From NCBI GenBank assembly GCA_040506895.1, contig JBEVVY010000001.1, positions 434,001 through 498,000 of the forward strand: DNA of 64,000 bases. The letters run 5' to 3'. The position numbers and the translations under genes were made by a program. Of the stretch, positions 25,047 through 32,257 are shown piece after piece. Under the pieces are notes generated by a model that was given only the letters and a program-made list of their open reading frames with translations, searched no databases and had not been told where the DNA came from. Source of the stretch: Sedimenticola_A sp040506895 (GTDB lineage: Bacteria; Pseudomonadota; Gammaproteobacteria; Chromatiales; Chromatiaceae). Positions within the stretch are counted from its first letter, which is position 1; every line of letters begins with the position of its first letter.

Positions 25047-25072
25047 AGGGCCCACGATTTCTCGTGAGCCCT
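25047..25072 (-). terminator. Relic of the tRNA-Leu terminator (copy B)
   Basis: AGGGCCCACGA / TCGTGAGCCCT hairpin with a T-rich stretch on the minus strand. It duplicates the hairpin that follows the intact tRNA but now stands behind only a 16-bp tRNA fragment. Confidence 0.7.
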
Positions 25073-25083
25073 TGTTCCAAATT

Positions 25084-25099
25084 TGGTGCCGAAGAGGGG
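25084..25099 (-). pseudogene. tRNA-Leu 3'-end relic B
   Basis: TGGTGCCGAAGAGGGG, 15 of 16 positions identical to the 3' end of tRNA-Leu (26242-26257). No tRNA body follows. Confidence 0.8.
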
Positions 25100-25269
25100 T
25101 TTTGTACGTTATTAAATTCTGTGGTCGTGAAAGTTAAGGGTGATGTTGGGATCTGAAATATTACAAAACAGAGTGGTTAGAGGGCACAGATAATCTGAGG
25201 AAGGCGCAGTGCGAGGTGAAGTGTTAGATATCTGTTATTCAAGAGTCGACCACAAAATACGCCTAATTC

Positions 25270-25286
25270 TGTCAGGTTTTTTTACA
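25270..25286 (+). promoter_or_regulatory. PEP-CTERM box (putative PrsR site), gene 3
   Basis: TGTCAGGTTTTTTTACA; 77 bp upstream of the -24 element. Confidence 0.78.
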
Positions 25287-25361
25287 TTTTTACTGCAACT
25301 ATGTAAATTCAATAATCAGCTTATATTTGTAATGCTTTGAATTTAATAGATTATTTGTATT

Positions 25362-25378
25362 TTGGTACAAATCATGCG
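25362..25378 (+). promoter_or_regulatory. Sigma-54 promoter of PEP-CTERM gene 3
   Basis: TTGGTACAAATCATGCG: GG at 25364-25365, GC at 25376-25377, 10 bases between. About 48 bp before ATG 25426. Confidence 0.75.
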
Positions 25379-25425
25379 TGAATTTAACATGATAAGATTC
25401 TATTAAGATTCTAGAGGATAAGAGA

Positions 25426-26091
25426 ATGGGAACGTTGGGTAAACTTAACAAAATAATCAATGTTGCAATTGCTTATTCAGTCTTATTGTTTGCTTCGCAA
25501 GCAAATGCAGGATTAATCACTTCCGCAATCTCTGCTACAGGCCCAGCCTCCACACAAGGGTTCGATATTGAATATACGATTGACCAGAGCGGGCTTTCTG
25601 CAAACTACATAAGTGGTGTGACCGATTTCAATACTTATATCGCGAGTGGAGTAACTCACACACGCAGCAATTCACCGCAAAATTACTATGCTGCCGTCAC
25701 TGGTTTACCTGCAAACATAGAATTTGATCTTGGCTCATCACTGTCTGTGCTTCAATTCGCATTATGGAACTACCCCTTTGACAATTCTGGAGGTATTGTG
25801 AGTTTCGATGTGATTGGATCGAATGTAGCTGATTTCAGTGTATCGACCTTTCTTGGCTCTTTCACAGCACTGGATGACGGAAACAGCACCACAAATTCCT
25901 CGCAAGTTTTCGACATTACCGACTCTGTATCGCAGTATATTCGCCTAACCGTAAACACTACGGCATATGACAATCTGGGATTTTCTGAAATCGCTTTTGA
26001 TGTAGGTGCCATTCCAGAACCCGCCACCCTTGCCCTGATGGGGCTTGGCCTTGCAGGCATTGGCTTTGCCCGGAAGAAGAAAGCAGCCTAA
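25426..26091 (+). CDS. PEP-CTERM sorting domain protein 3
   Basis: A 221-residue exported protein. The signal peptide (VAIAYSVLLFASQANA) precedes a beta-rich body resembling the discoidin/F5-8-like or lectin-like folds common in PEP-CTERM proteins (LSVLQFALWNYPFDNSGGI, SQYIRLTVNTTAYDNLGFS), suggesting glycan binding. That fold call is tentative. The end is IPEPATLALMGLGLAGIG then FARKKKAA. The coding sequence for this tail and 170 bp beyond it are nearly identical to gene 2. Monocistronic, with a box, sigma-54 promoter and terminator. It lies convergent with tRNA-Leu. Confidence 0.9.
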   Translation: MGTLGKLNKIINVAIAYSVLLFASQANAGLITSAISATGPASTQGFDIEYTIDQSGLSANYISGVTDFNTYIASGVTHTRSNSPQNYYAAVTGLPANIEFDLGSSLSVLQFALWNYPFDNSGGIVSFDVIGSNVADFSVSTFLGSFTALDDGNSTTNSSQVFDITDSVSQYIRLTVNTTAYDNLGFSEIAFDVGAIPEPATLALMGLGLAGIGFARKKKAA

Positions 26092-26118
26092 GCCTAACAG
26101 CTAATCGGCTCATATAGA

Positions 26119-26150
26119 CCCCGTTACGGTTCGCCCTGGCGGGGTTTTTT
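26119..26150 (+). terminator. Rho-independent terminator of PEP-CTERM gene 3
   Basis: CCCCGTTA / TGGCGGGG with a 10-base loop and six T. Two C-to-T changes relative to copies A and B are tolerated as U-G wobble pairs, so the hairpin is kept. Confidence 0.85.
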
Positions 26151-26204
26151 ATTGCCAAGGCCGGGAGAAAGAATGAATAGAGTGGACTGGATAGACAAAG
26201 AAAA

Positions 26205-26230
26205 AGGGCCCACGATTACTCGTGAGCCCT
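26205..26230 (-). terminator. Terminator of tRNA-Leu
   Basis: AGGGCCCACGA / TCGTGAGCCCT stem with one mismatch and a TTAC loop. On the minus strand it is followed by TTTTTCTTT, immediately downstream of the tRNA 3' end. Confidence 0.85.
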
Positions 26231-26241
26231 TGTTCCAAATC

Positions 26242-26328
26242 TGGTGCCGAAGAGAGGACTTGAACCTCCACTGGGTTTCCCCAACTAACACCTGAAGCTA
26301 GCGCGTCTACCAATTCCGCCACTTCGGC
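26242..26328 (-). tRNA. tRNA-Leu (anticodon CAG)
   Basis: An 87-nt minus-strand tRNA including encoded CCA. The acceptor GCCGAAG pairs with CTTCGGC. The D-arm contains GGAATTGGTAGACGC. The anticodon stem-loop CTAGC-TTCAGGT-GTTAG reads CAG. A long variable arm follows, as in class II tRNAs, and the T-arm contains GGTTCAAGTCC. Its 3' end is the conserved edge of the repeated blocks at 24083 and 25084. Confidence 0.95.
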
Positions 26329-26453
26329 TTTTTCGTTGACCAAACAGCCCTCTGTGCTGGCGTTCAATCTCAGAGGTCGCGAACTTTACAGCGACAATAG
26401 GAGCTTGTCAACGGTACAATAGGCATATTTTAGTGCAAATCAGGAAACCGTCA

Positions 26454-28880
26454 GTGGCAAAAAGGACGAGAGGAAAAACGGCTAGGGATCAGGACCCTCA
26501 CCGCGCCCGCGAGGCGAAGAAATACGACAACCCGATTCCCAGTCGTGAGTTCATCATGGGCGTTCTGGAGAAACAGGGCGTTCCCATGTGGCGGGACGAA
26601 CTGGCGGCCAGTCTGAATCTCACCACGGAGGACGATGTCGAGGCCCTGCGCCGACGTCTCAACGCCATGGAGCGTGACGGCCAGTTGGTCAGAAACCGAC
26701 GCGGCGCCTTCTGTATCGTCAACGCCAAGGACCTCATTGCAGGCCGTGTCATCGGCCATGCCGACGGATTCGGCTTCCTGAAGCCCGACGAGGGAGGTGA
26801 GGATCTGTTCCTCACTCCGCGCCAGATGCGCCAGGTGCTGCACGGTGACAGGGCCGTGGTCCGCGTGGTCGGGGTCGACCAGCGGGGACGCAAGGAGGGC
26901 GCGCTGGTGGAGGTGCTGGAGCACGCCAATCGCCAGGTAGTGGGTCGCCTCTACCAGGAGGCCGGTGTGGGCTTCGTGGTGCCGGACAACAAGCGCATCA
27001 ACCAGGATATCGTGGTCCCCGAGGCGGAGCAGCGCGGCGCAGCCCAGGGCCAGATGGTGGTGGCGGAAATCCTCGAGCAGCCTACCAAGCGCACCCAGCC
27101 CATCGGGCGCATCGTCGAGGTGCTGGGTGACCACATGGCGCCGGGTATGGAGACCGATGTGGCGATCCGTACACACGATCTCCCCGTAGAGTGGCCGGAG
27201 GAGGTGGAAGCCGCGATTGCCTCACTGGGGCGCGAGGTTCCCGAGGAGGCGAAGGAGGGCAGGGTGGACCTGCGCCAGCTACCACTGGTCACCATCGACG
27301 GGGCCGACGCCCGGGATTTCGACGACGCTGTCTACTGCGAGGCCAAGCCCAAGGGGTGGAAGCTGCTGGTCTGTATCGCCGATGTATCGGCCTACGTGAA
27401 ACCGGGCAGCGCCCTGGACCGCGAGGCACGCCTGCGTGGTAATTCGGTTTACTTTCCGGATAGGGTCATTCCCATGCTGCCGGAGGTGCTCTCCAACGGC
27501 CTCTGCTCCATCAATCCCAAGGTGGACCGCCTCTGCATGGTGTGCGAGCTCTTTATCGACAGGGAAGGGAAGATCGCCCGCTCCCAGTTCTATGAAGGCG
27601 TGATGCAGTCCCATGCACGGCTCACCTACGACCAGGTGGCCGACATGCTGATCGAGGGTGACGCGGAACTCTGCGAAAAATATGCCGATGTCCTGCCACA
27701 CCTGCACGAGCTCTACGCCCTCTACCAGGTACTGCACGGCTCACGCAGTGTGCGCGGGGCGATCGATTTCGATACCACTGAAACCCGCATCCTTTTCAAT
27801 GACGAGCAGAAAGTGGACAGGGTGGTGCCGTTGATCCGTAACGATGCCCACCGCCTGATCGAGGAGTGCATGCTGGCGGCCAACGTTGCCGCGGCCAGGC
27901 TGCTGATCCGCAAGAAGCAGCCGGGGCTCTACCGTATACACGACGGTCCCCAGGCGGAGAAGCTGCTGGACCTGCGCGAATTCCTCGGCGAGCTGGGCCT
28001 GGGACTCGGAGGCGGGGCCAAGCCCACCGCCAAGGACTACGCCGACCTGCTCGATTCAGTGGCCGGTCGTCCCGACAGGCACCTGATCCAGACAGTGCTG
28101 TTGCGCTCGCTCTCCCAGGCGGTCTACAGCTCCGAGAACAGCGGCCATTTCGGCCTGGCTTTCCCGGCCTATGCCCACTTCACATCCCCCATCCGGCGCT
28201 ATCCCGACCTGGTGGTGCATCGCGCCATCAAGCACCAGCTCAGCGGCAAGGGGGTCGAGGAGTTCGAATACTCTCCCACCGAGCTGCAGGGGCTGGGCGA
28301 GAGCTGCTCGGCCACCGAGCGACGTGCGGACGAGGCGACTCGGGACGTCATCTCCTGGCTCAAGTGCGAATACATGATGGACAAGCTGGGCGAGTCCTTC
28401 GAGGGCATCATCACCAGTGTCACCTCTTTCGGTATCTTCGTCGAACTGGACGAGATCTACGTCGACGGCCTTGTGCACATCACCGCCCTGCACAACGACT
28501 ACTACCACTTCGACCCTGTCGGGCACCGTCTCGCCGGGGAACGCACCGGCCAGGTCTACCGCCTGGGAGACCAGGTCAAGATCAAGGTGGCGGCGGTCAA
28601 CCTCGACGACCGCAAGATCGACTTCGTGCTGGATAGTGACGGTGGAGAAGAGCCAGAGCGGCAGAGCCGACCCAAGCGCACACGCAGGAGCCGCAAGGAG
28701 AGACCCGGTTCCAGGGGTGAATCCAAGGGGCCCGGCCGGAAAAAAGAGGGCAAGGAAGAGCCTAAATCCCGCAAGAAGCCCAAGAAGGATAAGAAGCCGA
28801 GGAAATCCAAGTCGGACAAGAAGCCCAAGGGCAAGGATAAGAAACGGGTGAAGCGGGGTCCCCGCAAGAGCAAGCAGTAG
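26454..28880 (+). CDS. rnr: Ribonuclease R
   Basis: An 808-residue 3'-5' exoribonuclease. In order: an N-terminal helix-turn-helix-like region (SREFIMGVLEKQGVPMWRDE), cold-shock domains (GRVIGHADGFGFLKPDE), the RNB catalytic domain with metal-binding Asp residues (DGADARDFDDAVYCE) and HFTSPIRRYPDL, an S1 domain (FEGIITSVTSFGIFVELDE), and a Lys/Arg-rich tail of about 75 residues. It degrades structured RNA and takes part in rRNA and tmRNA quality control in the cytoplasm. GTG 26454 is chosen because AGGAA lies 7 bases upstream; GTG 26433 is less likely. rlmB follows by 45 bp, the common gammaproteobacterial order. Confidence 0.95.
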   Translation: MAKRTRGKTARDQDPHRAREAKKYDNPIPSREFIMGVLEKQGVPMWRDELAASLNLTTEDDVEALRRRLNAMERDGQLVRNRRGAFCIVNAKDLIAGRVIGHADGFGFLKPDEGGEDLFLTPRQMRQVLHGDRAVVRVVGVDQRGRKEGALVEVLEHANRQVVGRLYQEAGVGFVVPDNKRINQDIVVPEAEQRGAAQGQMVVAEILEQPTKRTQPIGRIVEVLGDHMAPGMETDVAIRTHDLPVEWPEEVEAAIASLGREVPEEAKEGRVDLRQLPLVTIDGADARDFDDAVYCEAKPKGWKLLVCIADVSAYVKPGSALDREARLRGNSVYFPDRVIPMLPEVLSNGLCSINPKVDRLCMVCELFIDREGKIARSQFYEGVMQSHARLTYDQVADMLIEGDAELCEKYADVLPHLHELYALYQVLHGSRSVRGAIDFDTTETRILFNDEQKVDRVVPLIRNDAHRLIEECMLAANVAAARLLIRKKQPGLYRIHDGPQAEKLLDLREFLGELGLGLGGGAKPTAKDYADLLDSVAGRPDRHLIQTVLLRSLSQAVYSSENSGHFGLAFPAYAHFTSPIRRYPDLVVHRAIKHQLSGKGVEEFEYSPTELQGLGESCSATERRADEATRDVISWLKCEYMMDKLGESFEGIITSVTSFGIFVELDEIYVDGLVHITALHNDYYHFDPVGHRLAGERTGQVYRLGDQVKIKVAAVNLDDRKIDFVLDSDGGEEPERQSRPKRTRRSRKERPGSRGESKGPGRKKEGKEEPKSRKKPKKDKKPRKSKSDKKPKGKDKKRVKRGPRKSKQ

Positions 28881-28925
28881 ATATCTGCAGGAATCGATGA
28901 GCTATCCAATCACGAGGCTATTTAT

Positions 28926-29669
28926 ATGAGCCGCAGTCAGCTGGTGGCCGGGGTGCACAGTGTCCGTACCGCCCTCAAGCACGGGGCCGGTTCCGTGCTC
29001 GAGATCTGGGTGGAGGCCCGCCGCAGGGACCGCCGCATCAGGGAGGTGATCGGCCTGGCCAGGGATGCCGGGCTGAAGGTCCTGCAGGTCAGCCGTGAAG
29101 AGCTGGATCAACTGGTACCCGGGGCCAACCACCAGGGCGTGGTGGCACGTACCGAGGTGCCGGCGGCACTGGGCGAGGGTGAGCTGAAGAGTCTGCTCCA
29201 GGATCTCGCCGGGCCGCCGTTCCTGCTGGTGCTGGACGGTGTGCAGGATCCCCACAACCTGGGCGCCTGCCTGCGCAGTGCCGACGGTGCCGGCGTGCAC
29301 GCGGTGGTCGCCCCCAAGGATCGTTCCGCCGGGCTCACCCCGACAGCCGTCAAGGTGGCCTGCGGCGCGGCAGAGACCGTCCCCTTCATCCAGGTCACCA
29401 ACCTGGCACGCACCCTGCGCTGGCTGAGCGAGGAGCTCGGTATCTGGCTGGTGGGTACCGCCGGGGAGGCCGAGGCGGAGCTCTACCAGGCGGATCTGAA
29501 AGGCCCCCTGGCCATCGTCATGGGAGCCGAAGAGAAGGGCATGCGCCGCCTCACCCGCGAGGCCTGCGATCAGCTGGTCAAACTGCCCATGGCCGGCTCG
29601 GTCGAGAGCCTCAATGTGTCGGTGGCGGCGGGAGTCTGCCTGTTCGAGGCGGTGCGTCAGCGCAGCTGA
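28926..29669 (+). CDS. rlmB: 23S rRNA (guanosine-2'-O)-methyltransferase RlmB
   Basis: A 247-residue SpoU-family enzyme that methylates the ribose of G2251 in 23S rRNA. The N-terminal substrate-binding domain (QLVAGVHSVRTALKHG, NHQGVVART) leads to the knotted SAM-binding fold. The three SpoU motifs are visible: LVLDGVQDPHNLGACLRSAD, LAIVMGAEEKGMRRLTRE and LPMAGSVESLNVSVAAGVCL. ATG 28926 has GAGG about 10 bases upstream. The gene follows rnr and is probably cotranscribed. Length is normal. Confidence 0.95.
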   Translation: MSRSQLVAGVHSVRTALKHGAGSVLEIWVEARRRDRRIREVIGLARDAGLKVLQVSREELDQLVPGANHQGVVARTEVPAALGEGELKSLLQDLAGPPFLLVLDGVQDPHNLGACLRSADGAGVHAVVAPKDRSAGLTPTAVKVACGAAETVPFIQVTNLARTLRWLSEELGIWLVGTAGEAEAELYQADLKGPLAIVMGAEEKGMRRLTREACDQLVKLPMAGSVESLNVSVAAGVCLFEAVRQRS

Positions 29670-29750
29670 TCCGTCCCGTCTGGCCGGGCAGTTCTCCTCA
29701 TTGGCGGAAAAGCCGACGCTAACCCCCTAGCGAGAAAAAGAAATTCCCCG

Positions 29751-29779
29751 TTGCACGGGCTTTCCGGGCGAGGTAGAAT
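29751..29779 (+). promoter_or_regulatory. Sigma-70 promoter of the rpsF operon
   Basis: TTGCAC (29751-29756), 17-bp spacer, TAGAAT (29774-29779). This is the clearest housekeeping promoter in the window. It leaves a leader of about 85 nt before rpsF, where an S6:S18-binding leader structure could sit; I could not define one with confidence. Confidence 0.82.
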
Positions 29780-29870
29780 GCGCGGCTTCCTGGCTCGGGA
29801 GGTGATCCCGTGCCGTACCCTTGCTTCACCGCCACTGGCGGGAGGCTGTTTTAATCCGTAAGGGGATACA

Positions 29871-30278
29871 ATGAGACATTACGAAGTTGTTTTCATGGTC
29901 CATCCGGACCAGAGTGAGCAGGTTCCCAGCATGATCGATCGTTACCGTTCGAACATCGAGGGCAATGGTGGAACCATACACCGCCTGGAGGACTGGGGTC
30001 GCCGTCAGCTCGCTTATCCTATCCAGAAGCTGCACAAGGCGCACTACGTACTCATGAATATCGAGTGCAACAGTGACACCCTTGCTGAGCTGGAAAATGC
30101 GTTCCGCTTCAACGATGCCGTACTGCGTAACCTGGTCATCGCCCAGAAAGCGGCTGTCACCGAAGCCTCTCCGCTGGTCAAGCAGGATGACAAAGAAGAG
30201 TCACCCCGCGCTGCCGCCGCTGACACCAGCGACGCTGCACCGGCTGCAGAAGAGAAGGCTGCCGAGGCTGCTGAATAA
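29871..30278 (+). CDS. rpsF: 30S ribosomal protein S6
   Basis: A 135-residue bS6. MRHYEVVFMVHPDQSEQVP, then EDWGRRQLAYPIQKLHKAHY and FRFNDAVLRNLVI, are the family core. The C-terminal extension is rich in Ala, Glu and Asp (ADTSDAAPAAEEKAAEAAE), as in other gammaproteobacteria. S6 pairs with S18 on the platform of the small subunit. AAGGGG precedes the ATG. rpsR follows after 38 bp. Confidence 0.97.
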   Translation: MRHYEVVFMVHPDQSEQVPSMIDRYRSNIEGNGGTIHRLEDWGRRQLAYPIQKLHKAHYVLMNIECNSDTLAELENAFRFNDAVLRNLVIAQKAAVTEASPLVKQDDKEESPRAAAADTSDAAPAAEEKAAEAAE

Positions 30279-30316
30279 GCATCGGTCATCGAATCCAGAT
30301 TTAGTGAGGAATTAAT

Positions 30317-30541
30317 ATGTCACGTTACTTTCGTCGCAGAAGATATTGCCGCTTCACCGCTGAAGGCATCACCGAGATCGACTACAAGGATCTCAACCTG
30401 CTGAAGCCCTACATCAGCGAAACCGGTAAAATTGTGCCCAGCCGTATCACTGGCACCAAGGCCAAGTACCAGCGTCAGCTGGCCACGGCCATCAAGCGGG
30501 CCCGTTACCTGGCCCTGCTGCCTTACACCGACAGTCACTGA
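30317..30541 (+). CDS. rpsR: 30S ribosomal protein S18
   Basis: A 74-residue bS18 with MSRYFRRRRYCRFTAEG, LLKPYISETGKIVPSRITG and AIKRARYLALLPY. It binds 16S rRNA as a heterodimer with S6. TGAGGAA lies at good spacing before the ATG. It lies in the rpsF-rpsR-DUF2232-rplI operon. Confidence 0.97.
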   Translation: MSRYFRRRRYCRFTAEGITEIDYKDLNLLKPYISETGKIVPSRITGTKAKYQRQLATAIKRARYLALLPYTDSH

Positions 30542-30606
30542 TCTGTTGGTGAAGCCGGATGCCTGAGGGCGTCCTGGCTGCTGTTTGACGCCGCCGGAAG
30601 AACACG

Positions 30607-31527
30607 ATGCGGGCATTGGCATCTTTAGTGATGCAGGGCAGATTTCAGGCAGTGATGCTGGCCGCGGTACTGGCCATGCTGTCACTCCTGTTTCCACCCG
30701 CCAGTATTCTCAGTTCTGCGGTGGTCGCGCTGGTCACGCTGCGCAACGGACCGGGACAAGGTTTCCTGGTCTTACTCATCTCAGGCATCGCCTGTGGAGT
30801 ACTTGCGCTGCTGGCCCTGGGAGGCGCAATGCCCGCTGCCGGGTTTGTCCTCCTGATGTGGTTGCCGATCTGGTTTGCGGCAACGCTGTTGTTCTACAGC
30901 CGCTCCCTGGCGGTAACGATTCAGGGAGTACTGGTCCTCGGACTACTGGTGATCATTGCCCAGTACGTTCAGGCAGGGGACCCGGTGGAACAGTGGCGGA
31001 GCCTGTTGGAACCTTTCACCCAGTCTCTGGTAGAGGCGCAGGTGGTGGAAGCGGACCGGCAGCAGGATCTGGTCGAGGTTATGGCCCGGTGGATGCCGGG
31101 AGCCGTGGCCGCCGGATTTTTCCTGCAGGTGATGGCGTCGCTCTTCGTGGCGCGCTGGTGGCAGGCGATGCTCTACAACCCCGGCGGGTTCAGGGCGGAG
31201 TTCCACCAGCTGAGGATGCCCCGCATCCTGGCGGTCATCACCCTGGTGGTACTGCTGTTCCAGGCCGGCGTGGCTGACCTCGGCGTATTTGCAGACTATC
31301 TCGCCATGCTGATGATGGCGGCCTGGTTTCTGCAAGGCCTCTCGCTCGCCCATGGTGTACTGGGCAGCATGAAGGCAAACAGTGGCTGGCTTATAGGTAT
31401 TTATTTTCTGCTGATTTTCGCTATGCCCCATGCGGTGACCGCATTGGCGGCGGCAGGATTCGCAGATGCTTGGTTTGATTTTAGGGCGCGCCTTCAGGAC
31501 CGGAACGGACCTGGAGAGACGAGCTGA
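30607..31527 (+). CDS. DUF2232 (YybS-like) integral membrane protein
   Basis: A 306-residue protein made largely of hydrophobic helices (about eight, beginning VMLAAVLAMLSLLFPPASIL). It matches the DUF2232 membrane proteins found between rpsR and rplI in many gammaproteobacteria. The function is not known; the fold resembles ECF-type S components. The start ATG 30607 has only a weak upstream purine-rich site. Its place inside a ribosomal protein operon is conserved but unexplained. Confidence 0.85.
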   Translation: MRALASLVMQGRFQAVMLAAVLAMLSLLFPPASILSSAVVALVTLRNGPGQGFLVLLISGIACGVLALLALGGAMPAAGFVLLMWLPIWFAATLLFYSRSLAVTIQGVLVLGLLVIIAQYVQAGDPVEQWRSLLEPFTQSLVEAQVVEADRQQDLVEVMARWMPGAVAAGFFLQVMASLFVARWWQAMLYNPGGFRAEFHQLRMPRILAVITLVVLLFQAGVADLGVFADYLAMLMMAAWFLQGLSLAHGVLGSMKANSGWLIGIYFLLIFAMPHAVTALAAAGFADAWFDFRARLQDRNGPGETS

Positions 31528-31557
31528 AGATATAACACCTGTTCAGGGGTAAATACG

Positions 31558-32010
31558 ATGGATGTCATTCTGTTGGAAAAAGTAGATAACCTTGGTGGTC
31601 TGGGAGACAAGGTGAGTGTGAAGCCGGGTTACGGCCGCAACTTCCTGATTCCCGGCGGTAAAGCTGTTGCCGCGACCAAGGCGAATGTAGAAGAGTTCGA
31701 AGCACGTCGTGCAGAGCTCGAGAAGCAGGCTGCAGAGGTGCTGGCCGCCGCTGAAGCCCGCAAGAGCGCAATCGAGGAGCTGAGCGTCACCGTTGCACGC
31801 AAGGCCGGTGACGAGGGTCGCCTGTTCGGTTCTGTCGGCACTGCCGATATCGCCACTGCGGTAACCGAGGCCGGCGTCGAGCTGGCCAAGCGCGAAGTGC
31901 GTCTGCCCGAAGGTCCGTTCCATACAACCGGTGAGTACGAGGTGCAGCTGCACCTGCACACCGACGTGGACGCGACCCTCAAGCTGACTGTCGCTGCTGC
32001 TGAAGAGTAA
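31558..32010 (+). CDS. rplI: 50S ribosomal protein L9
   Basis: A 150-residue bL9. MDVILLEKVDNLGGLGDKV and GYGRNFLIPGGKAVAAT form the N-terminal rRNA-binding domain, followed by the long connecting helix and a C-terminal domain (GRLFGSVGTADIATAV). It binds 23S rRNA near the L1 stalk. A strong terminator follows at 32038. Confidence 0.97.
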   Translation: MDVILLEKVDNLGGLGDKVSVKPGYGRNFLIPGGKAVAATKANVEEFEARRAELEKQAAEVLAAAEARKSAIEELSVTVARKAGDEGRLFGSVGTADIATAVTEAGVELAKREVRLPEGPFHTTGEYEVQLHLHTDVDATLKLTVAAAEE

Positions 32011-32037
32011 GCGTCTCTACAGCGCTTGTTCGACAGG

Positions 32038-32085
32038 AAACCGCTGGGAACCGGCAGATACCGGATCCCAGCGGTTTTCTTTTTC
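32038..32085 (+). terminator. Rho-independent terminator after rplI
   Basis: AAACCGCTGGGA and TCCCAGCGGTTT form a 12-bp stem, followed by TCTTTTT. An inner CCGG pair extends the loop. Confidence 0.9.
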
Positions 32086-32130
32086 AGGATTGCGGTTTCT
32101 TTATTCGTGGCTCCTGCAGTATAAAGATTC

Positions 32131-32212
32131 GTAGGGTGGGTAGAGCGTAGCGAAACCCACCGCAATTGCTGTAACGGAGATGGTGGGTTTCATTGCATTC
32201 AACCCACCCTAC
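32131..32212. repeat. Palindromic GTAGGGTGGG repeat element upstream of dnaB
   Basis: Inverted arms GTAGGGTGGG ... AACCCACCCTAC with an inner pair AAACCCACC / GGTGGGTTTC, 82 bp in all. This kind of GTAGGGTGGG palindrome is widespread between genes in proteobacteria and looks like a REP/MITE-type element. It lies where the dnaB promoter would be. Confidence 0.75.
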
Positions 32213-32257
32213 AATTATCCTTTCCCTTCTGACAAACACCAGCCCATTTGGATATCA

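Larger units (their letters stand above)
24859..25183 (+). repeat. Cassette-end repeat, copy B
   Basis: Positions 24859-25099 align without gaps with 26017-26257 over 241 bp, with about a dozen mismatches by eye (near 95 percent identity). The segment 25100-25183 aligns instead with the sequence after relic A. It spans the PEP-CTERM tag, terminator, tRNA terminator copy, tRNA 3' relic and flank. Confidence 0.9.
26017..26257 (+). repeat. Cassette-end repeat, copy C, running into the intact tRNA-Leu
   Basis: Gap-free 241-bp match to 24859-25099. The homology stops 16 bp inside the 3' end of the intact tRNA; beyond that point this copy continues with tRNA while copies A and B continue with a different shared sequence. 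Confidence 0.9.
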
